A stretch of 64,000 bases of DNA from Acinetobacter sp. Ac_5812 (GCF_013072695.1 NZ_LXUK01000012.1:310546-374545); one strand, 5' to 3'. Shown: positions 25,561-34,600, numbered from the stretch's first letter. Numbers and translations are program-made. Notes: a model not told the origin generated them from the letters alone.

Positions 25561-26460
25561 CTAATTTAAATCTTGCAAGCGCTGTATAAGCCATGCCAAG
25601 AAAGTTTGAATGGCTTGCTCTTGTAAACGCCCTTGCTTGGTCACTGCATAAATTTCGCCATATCCTGAAATTGCAGGTCCAACAGCGACCAGCTGCTCAT
25701 TTTTGATCGCAGTATTCTCAATTGGATACAAAGCGAGTGCCACACCAAGGTTGTTTGCAGCATCAATCGCAGCGGGGTAATCATCAACATAGATCGATTC
25801 ATTTTTATCGGGTAAGGACAATCCTAAATAGTCAAACACCAATGTCCATGCTTCTGGTCTGGATGTCATATGAATTAAAGGGGCTTGAGTTAAGCGTTCA
25901 GGATGTGATTTTAAGTTGAGCTGAGAAGCAATTTTTGGCGCACATACAGGCTGAATATCGAGATCCACTAATTTTTGATGCTCACAACCAGACCATGGTG
26001 GCTGGCCAAAACGTATAGCAACATCTGCTGTATTATGTTGCAAGTCTATATATTTTAATGAAACATCAAACCTAAGCTCAATCTCAGGCCAAGCTTGTTG
26101 AAATGTGCGTAAATGAGGAAAAATAACCCGACTCGCCACGGGTGGCATACAGCTAATTTTCAGCACTGTACTGTTATATCTCTGCATGAGCTGAACTGTA
26201 TGATCTTGAATCAACGATAATTGCGGCTGAATTTTTTGCCAGTACCATTGTCCTGCTTCAGTCAGCTTGAGTGACTGATGTTGGCGCTCGAACAACAAAA
26301 TACTCAGATTGGCTTCAAGATTCTTAATTTGCTGGCTAACGGCTGAAGGAGTGACACATAATACTTCAGCAGCTTTTTTAAAACTTTTATACTCAGCAGC
26401 AATATTAAAAACCCATAAAGCATTAAATGAGTCAAATTTTTGATGTTGCACAGAAATCAC
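25561..26460 (-). CDS. LysR-family transcriptional regulator
   Basis: A 299-residue regulator. The N-terminal helix-turn-helix is FKKAAEVLCVTPSAVSQQIKNLE; the rest is the LysR effector domain, closest in style to GcvA (VAIRFGQPPWSG, LALYPIENTAIK). It is on the same strand as, and immediately upstream of, the GMC operon, so control of that operon is likely. The inducer is unknown. Confidence 0.9.
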   Translation of the reverse strand: MISVQHQKFDSFNALWVFNIAAEYKSFKKAAEVLCVTPSAVSQQIKNLEANLSILLFERQHQSLKLTEAGQWYWQKIQPQLSLIQDHTVQLMQRYNSTVLKISCMPPVASRVIFPHLRTFQQAWPEIELRFDVSLKYIDLQHNTADVAIRFGQPPWSGCEHQKLVDLDIQPVCAPKIASQLNLKSHPERLTQAPLIHMTSRPEAWTLVFDYLGLSLPDKNESIYVDDYPAAIDAANNLGVALALYPIENTAIKNEQLVAVGPAISGYGEIYAVTKQGRLQEQAIQTFLAWLIQRLQDLN

Positions 26461-26668
26461 ACTTATCCTGTTTTGATTTAGTTACACAGAAATACTAAGT
26501 CTTTATTCACTCCTAATTTATTGATCTATAAGATAATAGTTTTTTGTTAACACAGTCTCTAGCCGAGTAATGGTACAGTAATGTTTTGTATATACATCAT
26601 TTTCAACTATTTATATTTTAACAGATAAGCTTGTTATTTGATCATCTTAAATACAAGTTAAAAGTTGC

Positions 26669-27060
26669 GAATCAAATTTGATTATATTGCAAAACTTTGC
26701 CCAATCTTTCATTAATCCTTTACGTTTTTCAAGATATGCCCCACGCAAATAAGCAGCTTCAACCTCATCTAGTAGCTTATGTACTAATACATGCTCACAA
26801 ACTTCACGTGGATATCCAGTCTTATCAACTGACTAGTCATGAAAAGTAGAGCGAAAACCATGTGTTGTAATTACTCGGTTTTGTTTAGGATCGATATAGC
26901 CTAAGCTATTTTCCTTCAATTTCTGTTGATGCATGAGCTTAATCAAAGCAGTTATTTACATATCAGAAAGCATGCTATCACTACGAGGTTCAGTGGAAAT
27001 GTAACCTTATGATTGTGTATCAGACTGAAAAGATTTCAATAATTCACTGGTTGGCTCTCA
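26669..27060 (-). pseudogene. Decayed tyrosine integrase, relative of the integrase at the right edge
   Basis: Base-level match to 62910-63230 is clear: AAGCCTTTACGTTTTTC / ATCCTTTACGTTTTTC, CATGTGTTGTAATTACTCGGTTTTGTTTAGGATC, and AGAAAGCATGC. Stop codons and lost bases (for example in-frame TGACTAG) show it is dead. It reads leftwards, with its N-terminal side towards the tRNA-Ser fragment at 27338. Right end of an older island. Confidence 0.85.
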
Positions 27061-27337
27061 AAGTGAAACCAGATTTTCTTTCTATATGTTTGTATTTTAA
27101 TATATTAATTTCGTTTTAATATTGGTTGAGACGCAGTATATTAGTCTTAATTTCTATCTTATTGTGGTAATAGGAGTTCGAAAGACAGACTTTCTATAAA
27201 GCAGGAATCGAATTCTAAGATGTGTAAATATATGGGATTTAGTGCTGAAACAAAGAAAATGTGATGTAGTAAAAATAGTAGTAAAAAATTATATTTAAAA
27301 TATTTAATTTTTTACTATCAATAATTTATATTTTTAA

Positions 27338-27360
27338 TTCGACTGTCACCGCTTCCGCCA
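27338..27360 (+). other. 3' end of a tRNA-Ser gene, candidate attachment site
   Basis: TTCGACT (T-loop), GTCAC (T-stem), CGCTTCC (acceptor), G discriminator and CCA fit a tRNA-Ser. The 5' half of the tRNA is absent: the bases before it (TTTAA) do not pair with GTCAC. Such partial ends are usual attL/attR sites of integrative elements. Confidence 0.7.
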
Positions 27361-27367
27361 AATATCT

Positions 27368-27400
27368 AAATAAGCCCTTGTTTTTACAAGGGCTTATTTT
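27368..27400 (+). terminator. Rho-independent terminator following the tRNA-Ser fragment
   Basis: Arms AAATAAGCCCTTG and CAAGGGCTTATTT, 7-base loop, T-run after. It sits 8 bases past the CCA, the usual position of a tRNA terminator. Confidence 0.8.
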
Positions 27401-27571
27401 TTATCTATGTGCTTACCCCTCAACCTACCCCTCATCAAACTTTGGATTGAGTCGAATGATTTAGTACTCCATAGGATACGAACAATGAGTAATGATCTGT
27501 ACTTTCAGTGTAAGCTTTAAAGATCATAGCGTAATAAAGAAAGCCAAATTTCATACCTATTTTCGTTAATA

Positions 27572-28555
27572 TTAGGATATATAGTTATCAACATCATCAA
27601 CAATTTTAGGTTGGAGTGTTGAGACGGGTATTTTTGACTGTTTAGGTGTTTCATTCTTTTTTTCGATTTTTTTCCTGTTTTCTACTGGTCTTTTGTCAAA
27701 GTTTCTTTTATTCCATGTGCTTTGTATTTTTTCTAAAACCTTAGAATATGCTTTTGAATCAATAAAAAACCAAAAGTTTAATTGTAAAAGCACTAGTTCT
27801 TTTTTTTCTTCTAAGGTGATTGGTATATAAGGAAACTGTGTTTTTTTATCAAGGTAATTGTATAGCCATTCAATAAAGGTCTTATTTGATATCTTTTTAT
27901 TGATAATGATATGTGATATTTTTTGTATTTCATCATAATATTCTATTATTACTTTTAAGTCATTAATAAATTCTAAAGATAGGGATATAAGTTCATGTTT
28001 ACTAAAATTTAAAATAATTTCTTTACTAGCCTGAATGATGGGGTTTTTAAAAAAATCTTTATTTTGAAGTGAAGGGAGTTTCTGGTAGAGATCACACTTG
28101 TAATTGTAATCTCCAGACAAAAAATTATTTATTTCTAATCGAATTCCCCTTAAATTAGATATAGGATTTTGAGTAATAGCTAAATAAAAAATAGCAAAAT
28201 TTTTATCATTATTTATTAGGGTTAATAACCTTTTTAATTCTAGGTCAAATACAATATCAACCTCCAATTTCATATACTCAATCAACTTTTGGAAAAAAAA
28301 TTCTCGGTCCAATTCGGTTGATATATTTTGATGAATTAACCTTGTGAGGTTTGTTATTGTAATTTGCCTGACTTCTTTAAGAGAGGTTAGATTTTCTAGT
28401 TCTATCAGTATTTCTTCAAAATCTCTAATTGAGTGGCGACCTATGATGCGTTCTGCATGGCGGATTAGATGACCATGAATCCAAATGTTCATGACAGGAT
28501 CATAGCTGTTGAGTTTCTTCTTGAACTGCTCTGAATAAGATGGTTTGGTCGTCAT
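27572..28555 (-). CDS. Unknown 327-residue helical protein beside the att site
   Basis: I do not recognise this protein. It is predicted mostly alpha-helical, rich in Ile, Leu and Lys, with no membrane helix or signal peptide, and ends in a basic, charged tail (KRPVENRKKIEKKNE). Its strong AT bias is typical of foreign DNA. It lies alone, 170 bases from the tRNA-Ser fragment, reading towards it, at the inner end of the right island. A defence or regulatory role would be speculation. Confidence 0.55.
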   Translation of the reverse strand: MTTKPSYSEQFKKKLNSYDPVMNIWIHGHLIRHAERIIGRHSIRDFEEILIELENLTSLKEVRQITITNLTRLIHQNISTELDREFFFQKLIEYMKLEVDIVFDLELKRLLTLINNDKNFAIFYLAITQNPISNLRGIRLEINNFLSGDYNYKCDLYQKLPSLQNKDFFKNPIIQASKEIILNFSKHELISLSLEFINDLKVIIEYYDEIQKISHIIINKKISNKTFIEWLYNYLDKKTQFPYIPITLEEKKELVLLQLNFWFFIDSKAYSKVLEKIQSTWNKRNFDKRPVENRKKIEKKNETPKQSKIPVSTLQPKIVDDVDNYIS

Positions 28556-28891
28556 TTTTATATTGCTATACAGTGTCTAAATTGCTAATAGAGTAGTAAG
28601 AATTTTTTAAGAAAATGGTATGAAATTGGTTAGAGTAGCGTAACTTTTAAGTAAGAAATAAGTAAGAATTTATCTGGCCTGCCACTTATGAAACATGGGG
28701 GTTTCCCATCAAAAGAAGCTTTAAAGTGAAAAAATTTTCTCTTAAGCATATTTTTATATGCTCTTATGTCAGAAAAGTCAATCATGGTTTATCTGCATTA
28801 TAATTGGTCGTGAAGAATTCCAGATACATTGAAATACATATCATCTCCATGAACACGCCTAGGTGTTCTATTTATTACAGGAGATAATTAT
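28556..28891. other. Promoter gap with short dyad
   Basis: No gene seen. A small dyad GAACAC-GCCTAG-GTGTTC (about 28853-28870) sits just before the ribosome-binding site AGGAG of the next gene and could be a regulator site or RNA hairpin. Confidence 0.4.
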
Positions 28892-29224
28892 ATGTCAGTT
28901 CAATGCCCTTCGTGTCAATCGACACACATCAGTAGTAAAAATTATGGTCGTAAAATAGGAGGTACGGTAGGTACAACTGCTGGAACAGTGGGTGGTGTAA
29001 CCACAGCTTTATCTACTGCTCAGGTGGGAGCAACGCTTGGTATGTTTGCAGGACCTGTTGGGTCAATCTTTGGTGCTCTTGCAGGTGCAGCAATTGGTGG
29101 CTTAGTGGGTGGAGTTGCAGGTTGTACTGCGGGTACAGCATTAGGAGAAATGGTTGATGAAAATATTCTGGATAACTTTCAGTGCCTAACGTGTGGTCAT
29201 TGTTTCAACCATACAGCGCAATGA
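28892..29224 (+). CDS. Glycine-zipper protein flanked by zinc-ribbon halves
   Basis: A 110-residue protein. Two cysteine knuckles bracket it: CPSCQS at 5-8 and CLTCGHC near 97-103, likely one split zinc ribbon. Between them lies a Gly/Ala/Val-rich stretch (residues about 22-85, GGTVGTTAGTVGG ... GALAGAAIGGLVGG), a glycine zipper that can span or perforate membranes. AGGAG precedes the ATG. Similar small proteins occur in phage and island gene sets. Function unknown; membrane activity is inferred. Confidence 0.65.
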   Translation: MSVQCPSCQSTHISSKNYGRKIGGTVGTTAGTVGGVTTALSTAQVGATLGMFAGPVGSIFGALAGAAIGGLVGGVAGCTAGTALGEMVDENILDNFQCLTCGHCFNHTAQ

Positions 29225-29276
29225 TTCATATCCTTTATGCAATTCCTAGAGGATTGAACGATACTTCTATCTAATA

Positions 29277-29305
29277 CATGACCAGCCCTTTTAGGGCTGG
29301 TCATG
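29277..29305 (+). terminator. Hairpin terminator
   Basis: Arms CATGACCAGCCC and GGGCTGGTCATG around a 5-base loop. It ends the glycine-zipper gene; no long T-run follows, so strength is uncertain. Confidence 0.6.
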
Positions 29306-29512
29306 TTGTATAGCCAGTTTTAAGTTTTGGTTTGAAATGCTGCTTTGGAACAAGTCATTTACCTAAGCCTACCAATGCCATGTTAAAAAATGATTCCAAT
29401 GCTAGTTGTTATAGAGGAGTACGCAGAATAGAGGATTCATAACTTTCCCAATACGAATCCCACTGTTGTAGTCCTTGAAATTGAAGCAATTTAATCTCAA
29501 TGGAGAACCGCT

Positions 29513-29779
29513 ATGAACAACTTGGCAACCACACATAATATAGAGCCTGTAGCTACAGTGAAGAAGATCATCCGTTTAAAACGAGTGATTGAGCTGACAG
29601 GACTTTCACGTTCCACCATATATGATCGGATTAATCCAAAGTCCAAACGTTATGACATCAGTTTTCCAAAGTCCATCAAGCTAGGGACATCACATCTCAG
29701 TACAGGAGCGGTGGGATGGATTGAATCAGAGGTTCAGGATTGGATTCAGCAACGTATCCAAGCCAGTCAATCAGCATAG
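29513..29779 (+). CDS. AlpA-family excisionase/regulator
   Basis: An 88-residue protein with the AlpA (MerR-like helix-turn-helix) fold: RVIELTGLSRSTIYDRI, SFPKSIKLG and GWIESEVQDWIQQRI. AlpA proteins activate excision and regulate phage-satellite genes. A GGAG site lies before the ATG at 29513. It stands 361 bases ahead of a Gp2/YagK replication gene; together they look like a satellite replication-control module. Confidence 0.9.
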   Translation: MNNLATTHNIEPVATVKKIIRLKRVIELTGLSRSTIYDRINPKSKRYDISFPKSIKLGTSHLSTGAVGWIESEVQDWIQQRIQASQSA

Positions 29780-30140
29780 CCATCTCATTATCACTGCATA
29801 ATTCAACAGCAGTATTTGATCCCCACATTCTAAATTAAAAAATCCTCCAATGTAGTGTGATGTCTAGTGGTTAAGGCTATTCTCTTTAATCAATTCATAA
29901 TGTAAAAGTACCCAAAGTATTCTGGTACTTATATTATTATTAATATACTACTACTCTAGTTACTATAATAAGACCATCTAGTTATTCTTATGAAGTAATC
30001 TTATATCTACTTATAAGCCAGCCTGTTTATAAATCAATTATATTAAATATAGTTGATGGAATAGTTGTGTCTGATAAAAAGTAGATTTTAATAGGAAAGA
30101 GTGGGCATCACGTTACTTGGTAATAACCGAGTAAACAAAC
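29780..30140. other. 361-bp AT-rich gap, possible replication or promoter region
   Basis: No gene. It is very AT-rich, with short repeats such as TTATTATTATTAATATACTACTACT. In satellite elements the origin often lies near the replication gene, so an origin here is possible, but no iteron pattern can be shown. Confidence 0.3.
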
Positions 30141-31244
30141 ATGATTAATCTATACAAGCAAGATCTGCTAAATCAATTAAGTGATGATGAATACCAACTT
30201 TGGTGTCATGATTTGGCTGTGATTAAGCGAGTGGTTACAATGATCACATCATTCAAATCATTTGAAGAAGTATTCCTCAATACAAAGAGTTATTACATTC
30301 CTGACTATTGGAAAGATGGAAATCTAAAATATGTAGATCATTACCAGCCCTATAGAAATTTGGCAGACTTAGCTGATAATTTTCTTTATGGCATCTCTGT
30401 AATGGATCGAGTTGAGAAGTATTATCCACTGGAATATTACCCCTTACACTTACGTGTGTTTATTGAGTGGATTGAGCGATATACCTTTGAACGTACGCAA
30501 TATAATCCAAAAAACTTATCTAGGACTTTGGTAGAGCGATTGAATGACTGTATCTATGATATTCGTCAGGATATGAAGTCATTAAGGCATACAACTGAAT
30601 TAAAAAGGATGAGAGAACAGAGTTTGCGGCAGAAAAGAAGTATGGAAAAGTACATTGATCAGCTACTGCTACGTTTTTCCCGTTTAATTGCAATAAGGGT
30701 TGACTTTGGTTATCGGGAGGATGCAGAGGCGAGCTATGAACTGATCAGCGAGCACCGTGAGAAACTGCTTCGCTATCTACGAGAAAGACATTGTGGCGAT
30801 GCCTTTGCAGGCTTTATCTGGAAACTGGAATATGGGCTGAGAAAATCTTATCACCTCCACACAATGATTTTTCTGGATGGTTCCAAGGTACAGGAGAGCA
30901 TTTCACATGGCAAACTGATTGGACAGCACTGGATTGATGAAATTACTGAGGGAGAGGGCGTTACCTACAACTGCAATGCCCATATGGATAAATATCAGCA
31001 TTGTGGGCTAGGACGTGTGGACTATCATGATCGAAGAAAGGTTGAGAATTTGAAATATGCCTGTCGTTATTTGACTAAATATGATGAATTTCTCGAATTG
31101 GTTCATTATGGTTATCAGGCAGAGCAACACTATCATCAGGATGATCCCTTGAGTCAGCAGATCACTTCCAAGCTAGGTCGTGTATTTGGAACAGCAAGAC
31201 TGCCACCTTATGTTCCACAGTTGGGACGACCAAGAACTAAGTAA
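30141..31244 (+). CDS. Inovirus-type Gp2 / YagK-YfjJ replication protein
   Basis: A 367-residue protein with the YagK/YfjJ (inovirus Gp2) domain in the C-terminal half: RLIAIRVDFGY, LEYGLRKSYHLHTMIFLDGS (HxH metal-like motif) and YACRYLTKYDEFL. The family is an HUH-like replication initiator of filamentous phages and related satellites. N-terminal 150 residues are helical and of unknown role. It ends before a strong bidirectional terminator. No other phage structural genes are in the window. Confidence 0.82.
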   Translation: MINLYKQDLLNQLSDDEYQLWCHDLAVIKRVVTMITSFKSFEEVFLNTKSYYIPDYWKDGNLKYVDHYQPYRNLADLADNFLYGISVMDRVEKYYPLEYYPLHLRVFIEWIERYTFERTQYNPKNLSRTLVERLNDCIYDIRQDMKSLRHTTELKRMREQSLRQKRSMEKYIDQLLLRFSRLIAIRVDFGYREDAEASYELISEHREKLLRYLRERHCGDAFAGFIWKLEYGLRKSYHLHTMIFLDGSKVQESISHGKLIGQHWIDEITEGEGVTYNCNAHMDKYQHCGLGRVDYHDRRKVENLKYACRYLTKYDEFLELVHYGYQAEQHYHQDDPLSQQITSKLGRVFGTARLPPYVPQLGRPRTK

Positions 31245-31260
31245 TTTATATCCAAAAAAT

Positions 31261-31295
31261 AAAAGAGGATTAGGTATGATGCCTAATCCTCTTTT
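31261..31295. terminator. Bidirectional terminator
   Basis: Arms AAAAGAGGATTAGG and CCTAATCCTCTTTT, 7-base loop, between convergent genes. Confidence 0.85.
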
Positions 31296-31313
31296 ATCAT
31301 CATAGGTCGAAAT

Positions 31314-32573
31314 TTATTTGATAAAAGCTAATAATACAGCCCTTGCCTGATTAATTTCCTGAGCTTTGGTTTCCAATAGAGTACGAACAGCTTCAGGTAA
31401 AGTTTGATAAAGGTCAGGATGGAATTCTTTGATCTTTATTCGGAAAGCCTGTTGAATAATTTCCTCAGATAAAGTTGGTGCCGTGATTTCAAGTATTTCT
31501 TTAGCTCTTGTGATTTCATGTAAGTCAGATTGAGTATGAGCATTTTGATATTTCGCTTGTTGAGCATTCTTTTTGATCGTATCAAACATATACTCTATAT
31601 CTTGATCTGAAACACCCAGTTTTTTAGCCAGTGGGGAAATGGTGTTATAAATTTTTGCAAACTGATAAGGATAAGCAAGATTAACGAGTTGAGCAGCTCT
31701 CATGACGAGCATAAGTCTAAGTTCAATTTTAGGGGCGTACTTCAACAATCGCTGTATTGCATCATTTATATTGGCGTGTTGTAAATGCTCAATATAATCT
31801 AGGATACGCTTTTGTTGATAAGGTGATTGCAATACATCTTCAGATAAAGAACGCATCAATAAATCAATATGTTGATCATTCCATTCTGTAGGTTCACAAA
31901 ACGTAAAACTGGATAGGATATCAAGTACAATAAATGATAAATCTAGTTCAATGATGTGTTTATCCTGTTCAGTAACTTTTGAAAAATCATAGGTGGAATC
32001 AGAATCAGATTGGTGATTGCGTTGTGACTCATTGGATTGATGGAAAGATTGTTGTGGCTGATCTTGAGATTTGGACATATCCAGATAGCGTTGAAGTGTT
32101 GTACACAGCATCATCATGTCTTTTTTATTTATTTGTGATAATTCAATGATTTTATTGCCATTAAAATATAGATTAGTGGAAAATAGTGTACTCTCCCAAC
32201 TTATCATTTTAATGTCTTTTAGAAAAGTTAAGCTAGGGTCTTCAAAAGCAGCTTTTACAATAATAAAATTTTCAGTGAGAACAAAACCATCTTTGGCACT
32301 CCCAAATACCGTATCATCAAATAACAAGACGATTTGTTCAGGTTGAAAAGACGTTGTTTGTCCTGCTCTGATTAAAGCAAGATGGACATAGGACTGTAGG
32401 GCATTTGTCAATTTCTTGGATGGAATATTTGGCTTCATAAAAAGCTGTGAACATTGCGCTAACTTTTGATAGTTCTCTGGTAACTTTAAAAATTCTTCCA
32501 GACGATTGTTCATGTGTAGCTGATCTCTTGAAAGTATATAAGGATGGATGTCAGTGGTTGTCTTGCTAATCAA
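31314..32573 (-). CDS. TerB-like and J-domain protein
   Basis: Up to 419 residues. The C-terminus carries a J-domain: IIQQAFRIKIKEFHPD with HPD at about 385-387. Residues about 285-340 (LMLVMRAAQLVNLAYP ... KKLGVSDQDIEYMFDTI) look like a TerB/DjlA domain. The N-terminal VLLFDDTVFGSAKDGFVLTE recalls a bacterial PH-like domain. A TTG start at 32573 overlaps the stop of a small membrane protein; ATG 32513 is the more usual start. Such proteins are DnaK co-chaperones; the target is unknown. Confidence 0.6.
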   Translation of the reverse strand: MISKTTTDIHPYILSRDQLHMNNRLEEFLKLPENYQKLAQCSQLFMKPNIPSKKLTNALQSYVHLALIRAGQTTSFQPEQIVLLFDDTVFGSAKDGFVLTENFIIVKAAFEDPSLTFLKDIKMISWESTLFSTNLYFNGNKIIELSQINKKDMMMLCTTLQRYLDMSKSQDQPQQSFHQSNESQRNHQSDSDSTYDFSKVTEQDKHIIELDLSFIVLDILSSFTFCEPTEWNDQHIDLLMRSLSEDVLQSPYQQKRILDYIEHLQHANINDAIQRLLKYAPKIELRLMLVMRAAQLVNLAYPYQFAKIYNTISPLAKKLGVSDQDIEYMFDTIKKNAQQAKYQNAHTQSDLHEITRAKEILEITAPTLSEEIIQQAFRIKIKEFHPDLYQTLPEAVRTLLETKAQEINQARAVLLAFIK

Positions 32574-32734
32574 AAATAGTCATCAATAAAAATTCCAATT
32601 GGCCACATAAACGCACGGCCAAGGTTATAACTAAACCCTCGATGGGCATGATCCCCAAAGAAATAGAAATAAATAACAGAGATGATTAAGCCAAGCACAT
32701 AAACACCCAAAGCGATCTGTTTTGTATTGTTCAT
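32570..32734 (-). CDS. Small membrane protein, 54 residues
   Basis: Short frame with one transmembrane helix (IALGVYVLGLIISVIYFYFFG) and a conserved-looking second half (HRGFSYNLGRAFMWPIGIFIDDYF). The C-terminal part suggests a short amphipathic or second membrane segment. It overlaps the start of the J-domain gene (TTGA), suggesting coupling. No function recognised. Confidence 0.5.
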   Translation of the reverse strand: MNNTKQIALGVYVLGLIISVIYFYFFGDHAHRGFSYNLGRAFMWPIGIFIDDYF

Positions 32735-32785
32735 TTTGATACCTATAAAATAAATGGGATTAATAGATTGATATTTTAGGATTGT

Positions 32786-33061
32786 TTAGTGTGGCGCACA
32801 TTTGTATACAGACTGGGTAAATACATCTCCAAAGTCGGCAGGCAGCATATTGGGGTTAGCAGCCGCATTAATATTTTGGTTCATCATTTTTTCTAATTTG
32901 TCTACGCCATAGTGATCTTCTAAAGCATCGTAAATACATGAACATGTTGAACGATCCATTCCACCAGATTGACAGCTTGATTTAAAACCTCGCTCGGCTT
33001 TACTTGAACAGCCTGTTATTGTGATTAATGCAATAACAGTAATAAAAGACAATATTTTCAT
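32786..33061 (-). CDS. Small lipoprotein
   Basis: A 91-residue lipoprotein from ATG 33061, chosen because AGGGGC lies 8 bases upstream; a longer frame starts at 33106. Signal peptide ends in a lipobox ITGCSS. The mature part has four cysteines (SSCQSGGMDRSTCSCIYDAL, YKCAPH) and an acidic helix. Related small lipoproteins are common in Acinetobacter; function unknown. Confidence 0.7.
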   Translation of the reverse strand: MKILSFITVIALITITGCSSKAERGFKSSCQSGGMDRSTCSCIYDALEDHYGVDKLEKMMNQNINAAANPNMLPADFGDVFTQSVYKCAPH

Positions 33062-33172
33062 GTATATAGCCCCTAAAAGAAATTGAGATGTTATTACAAA
33101 AATCATTATGTTGATTGCGAATGTGACTTTAACACTGGTGACGTATATAGATCAATAGTCAAAAATTAAAGG

Positions 33173-33424
33173 GTGAATACATTTATTAAACCTCGCCCTG
33201 AAATTAGAGAAATTCTTGCGTTAAACTTAAAGTTTCTACGTGCGGAGAGAGGTTTGTCTCAGGATGCACTAGCATTAGTTGCTGGATTGGATCGGACATT
33301 CATTGCTCATGTTGAGCGTTTAAAGAGAAATATTTCTTTGGATAACTTAGAAAAAATAGCTGTGGCACTAGATGTGCCCACAGCTACTTTGTTGGATGAA
33401 AATTTACGAAATCAAAAACTTTAA
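33173..33424 (+). CDS. XRE-family helix-turn-helix regulator
   Basis: An 83-residue Cro/CI-type protein starting at GTG 33173. The helix-turn-helix is LSQDALALVAGLDRTFIAHVERLKRN. Probably represses the recombination genes that follow 110 bases later. The start codon lies close to a short purine run (AAAGG), so the start is somewhat uncertain. Confidence 0.87.
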   Translation: MNTFIKPRPEIREILALNLKFLRAERGLSQDALALVAGLDRTFIAHVERLKRNISLDNLEKIAVALDVPTATLLDENLRNQKL

Positions 33425-33535
33425 TAAGAGTTTCAATTACTTTAGTTCTTTTAATAATATTATTCCATTAAAAATCAAATACATATTATCGCCATGAACA
33501 TTCAACAACTTAACCTTAAATTAAGGAGAACATTC

Positions 33536-34600
33536 ATGGCACATTTAGTTGAAACAATGGCATTTGTAGGACAAACCCCTTGGCATGGACTCGGTAATCA
33601 GTTAATACCGAATCAACCTTTAGAGGTCTGGGCAGAGCAGGCAGGCATGGATTGGCGGATTGAATCCTCAGATGTCAGTTACATGGCTCAGAATGAAAAG
33701 GGGCGAAGCATCATTATGCCGTTTGAAGAGCAAAGGGTTTTATATCGCTCGGATACCCATGCACCCCTAGCGGTAGTGAGCCAACGCTTTCAGGAAGTCC
33801 AGCCGATGGAGATTTTACATTTCTATCGTGACCTGACTGAACAATCAGGTTTTGAACTGGAAACCGCAGGGGTGCTGAAAGGCGGTAAGAAATTCTGGGC
33901 ATTGGCTAAGACAGGACAAAGCGCAGCCTTGAAAGGCAAGGATGTCAGCAACGGCTACATTTTATTGGCAACCGCCTGTGATGGCACACTTGCCACAACA
34001 GCACAATTTACCTCAATCCGTGTGGTGTGTAACAACACGCTGGCGATTGCTTTTAGAGGACAAAATACTAGTGCAGGTGTGGTAAAAGTTCCGCATAGTA
34101 CCCGATTTGATGCGGAGAAAGTCAAACAGCAACTCGGCATCTCGGTTCGTGCATGGGATGAACACATGTATGAAATGAAGCAACTGAGCCAGCGCAAGGT
34201 CACCCAACAGGAGGCAGCCGCCTACTTTGACGCAGTATTCAACAACACCAACCTGAGTACGGCAGAGCAGGATGAAAGCATCATTCAGTACTACCGCAAT
34301 GCGGCGATGCCAAATCAGGGCATACCAGTCACATCCACAACCAACAAGGCTGACAATAAAACTGAACCCAATGGACGGGCCATGTCCAAGGTGATGACCA
34401 TGTTCAATGGACATGGGCGAGGTGCGGAACTCAGCTCAGCTAAAGACACGGCTTATGGTTTACTATGCAGTATCACCGAGTTCTGTGACCATGAACGTCG
34501 AGCGATGAGTACCGACCACCGACTGGATTCTGCATGGTTTGGCGCTGGAGCAGCCATTAAACAACGAGGTTTGGAACAGGCATTGAGAATGGTTGGTTAA
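33536..34600 (+). CDS. DUF932 (phage/plasmid-like TIGR03299) protein
   Basis: A 354-residue protein from ATG 33536, preceded by AAGGAG; a frame open from 33494 is longer. It starts AHLVETMAFVGQTPWHGLG, typical of DUF932. DUF932 proteins occur next to YqaJ exonuclease genes in phages, plasmids and ICEs and are thought to take part in recombination or DNA protection. Followed by the YqaJ gene and a Cys-rich protein; all are on the same strand. Confidence 0.88.
   Translation: MAHLVETMAFVGQTPWHGLGNQLIPNQPLEVWAEQAGMDWRIESSDVSYMAQNEKGRSIIMPFEEQRVLYRSDTHAPLAVVSQRFQEVQPMEILHFYRDLTEQSGFELETAGVLKGGKKFWALAKTGQSAALKGKDVSNGYILLATACDGTLATTAQFTSIRVVCNNTLAIAFRGQNTSAGVVKVPHSTRFDAEKVKQQLGISVRAWDEHMYEMKQLSQRKVTQQEAAAYFDAVFNNTNLSTAEQDESIIQYYRNAAMPNQGIPVTSTTNKADNKTEPNGRAMSKVMTMFNGHGRGAELSSAKDTAYGLLCSITEFCDHERRAMSTDHRLDSAWFGAGAAIKQRGLEQALRMVG

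Larger units (their letters stand above)
26461..27571. other. 1.1-kb gap with integrase remnant, tRNA-Ser end and terminator
   Basis: No intact gene. It holds a decayed integrase (26669-27060), about 270 AT-rich bases with nothing recognised, the tRNA-Ser 3' fragment and its terminator (27338-27400), then 170 bases before the next gene. Confidence 0.6.

Noticed and set aside
27338..27360. Functional tRNA-Ser gene
   Set aside because: Only the 3' end is present; the 5' stem, anticodon arm and a pairing T-stem are missing.
28853..28870. Terminator at the GAACAC dyad
   Set aside because: It lies directly upstream of a gene start with no T-run, so a regulatory dyad is more likely.
29780..30140. 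Replication origin
   Set aside because: AT-rich with short runs, but no iterons or DnaA boxes that I can state with confidence; kept only as a possibility.
34013..34414. Antisense open frame of 133 codons inside the DUF932 gene
   Set aside because: It lacks a plausible ribosome-binding site and known motifs, and the opposite strand carries a clear family gene.
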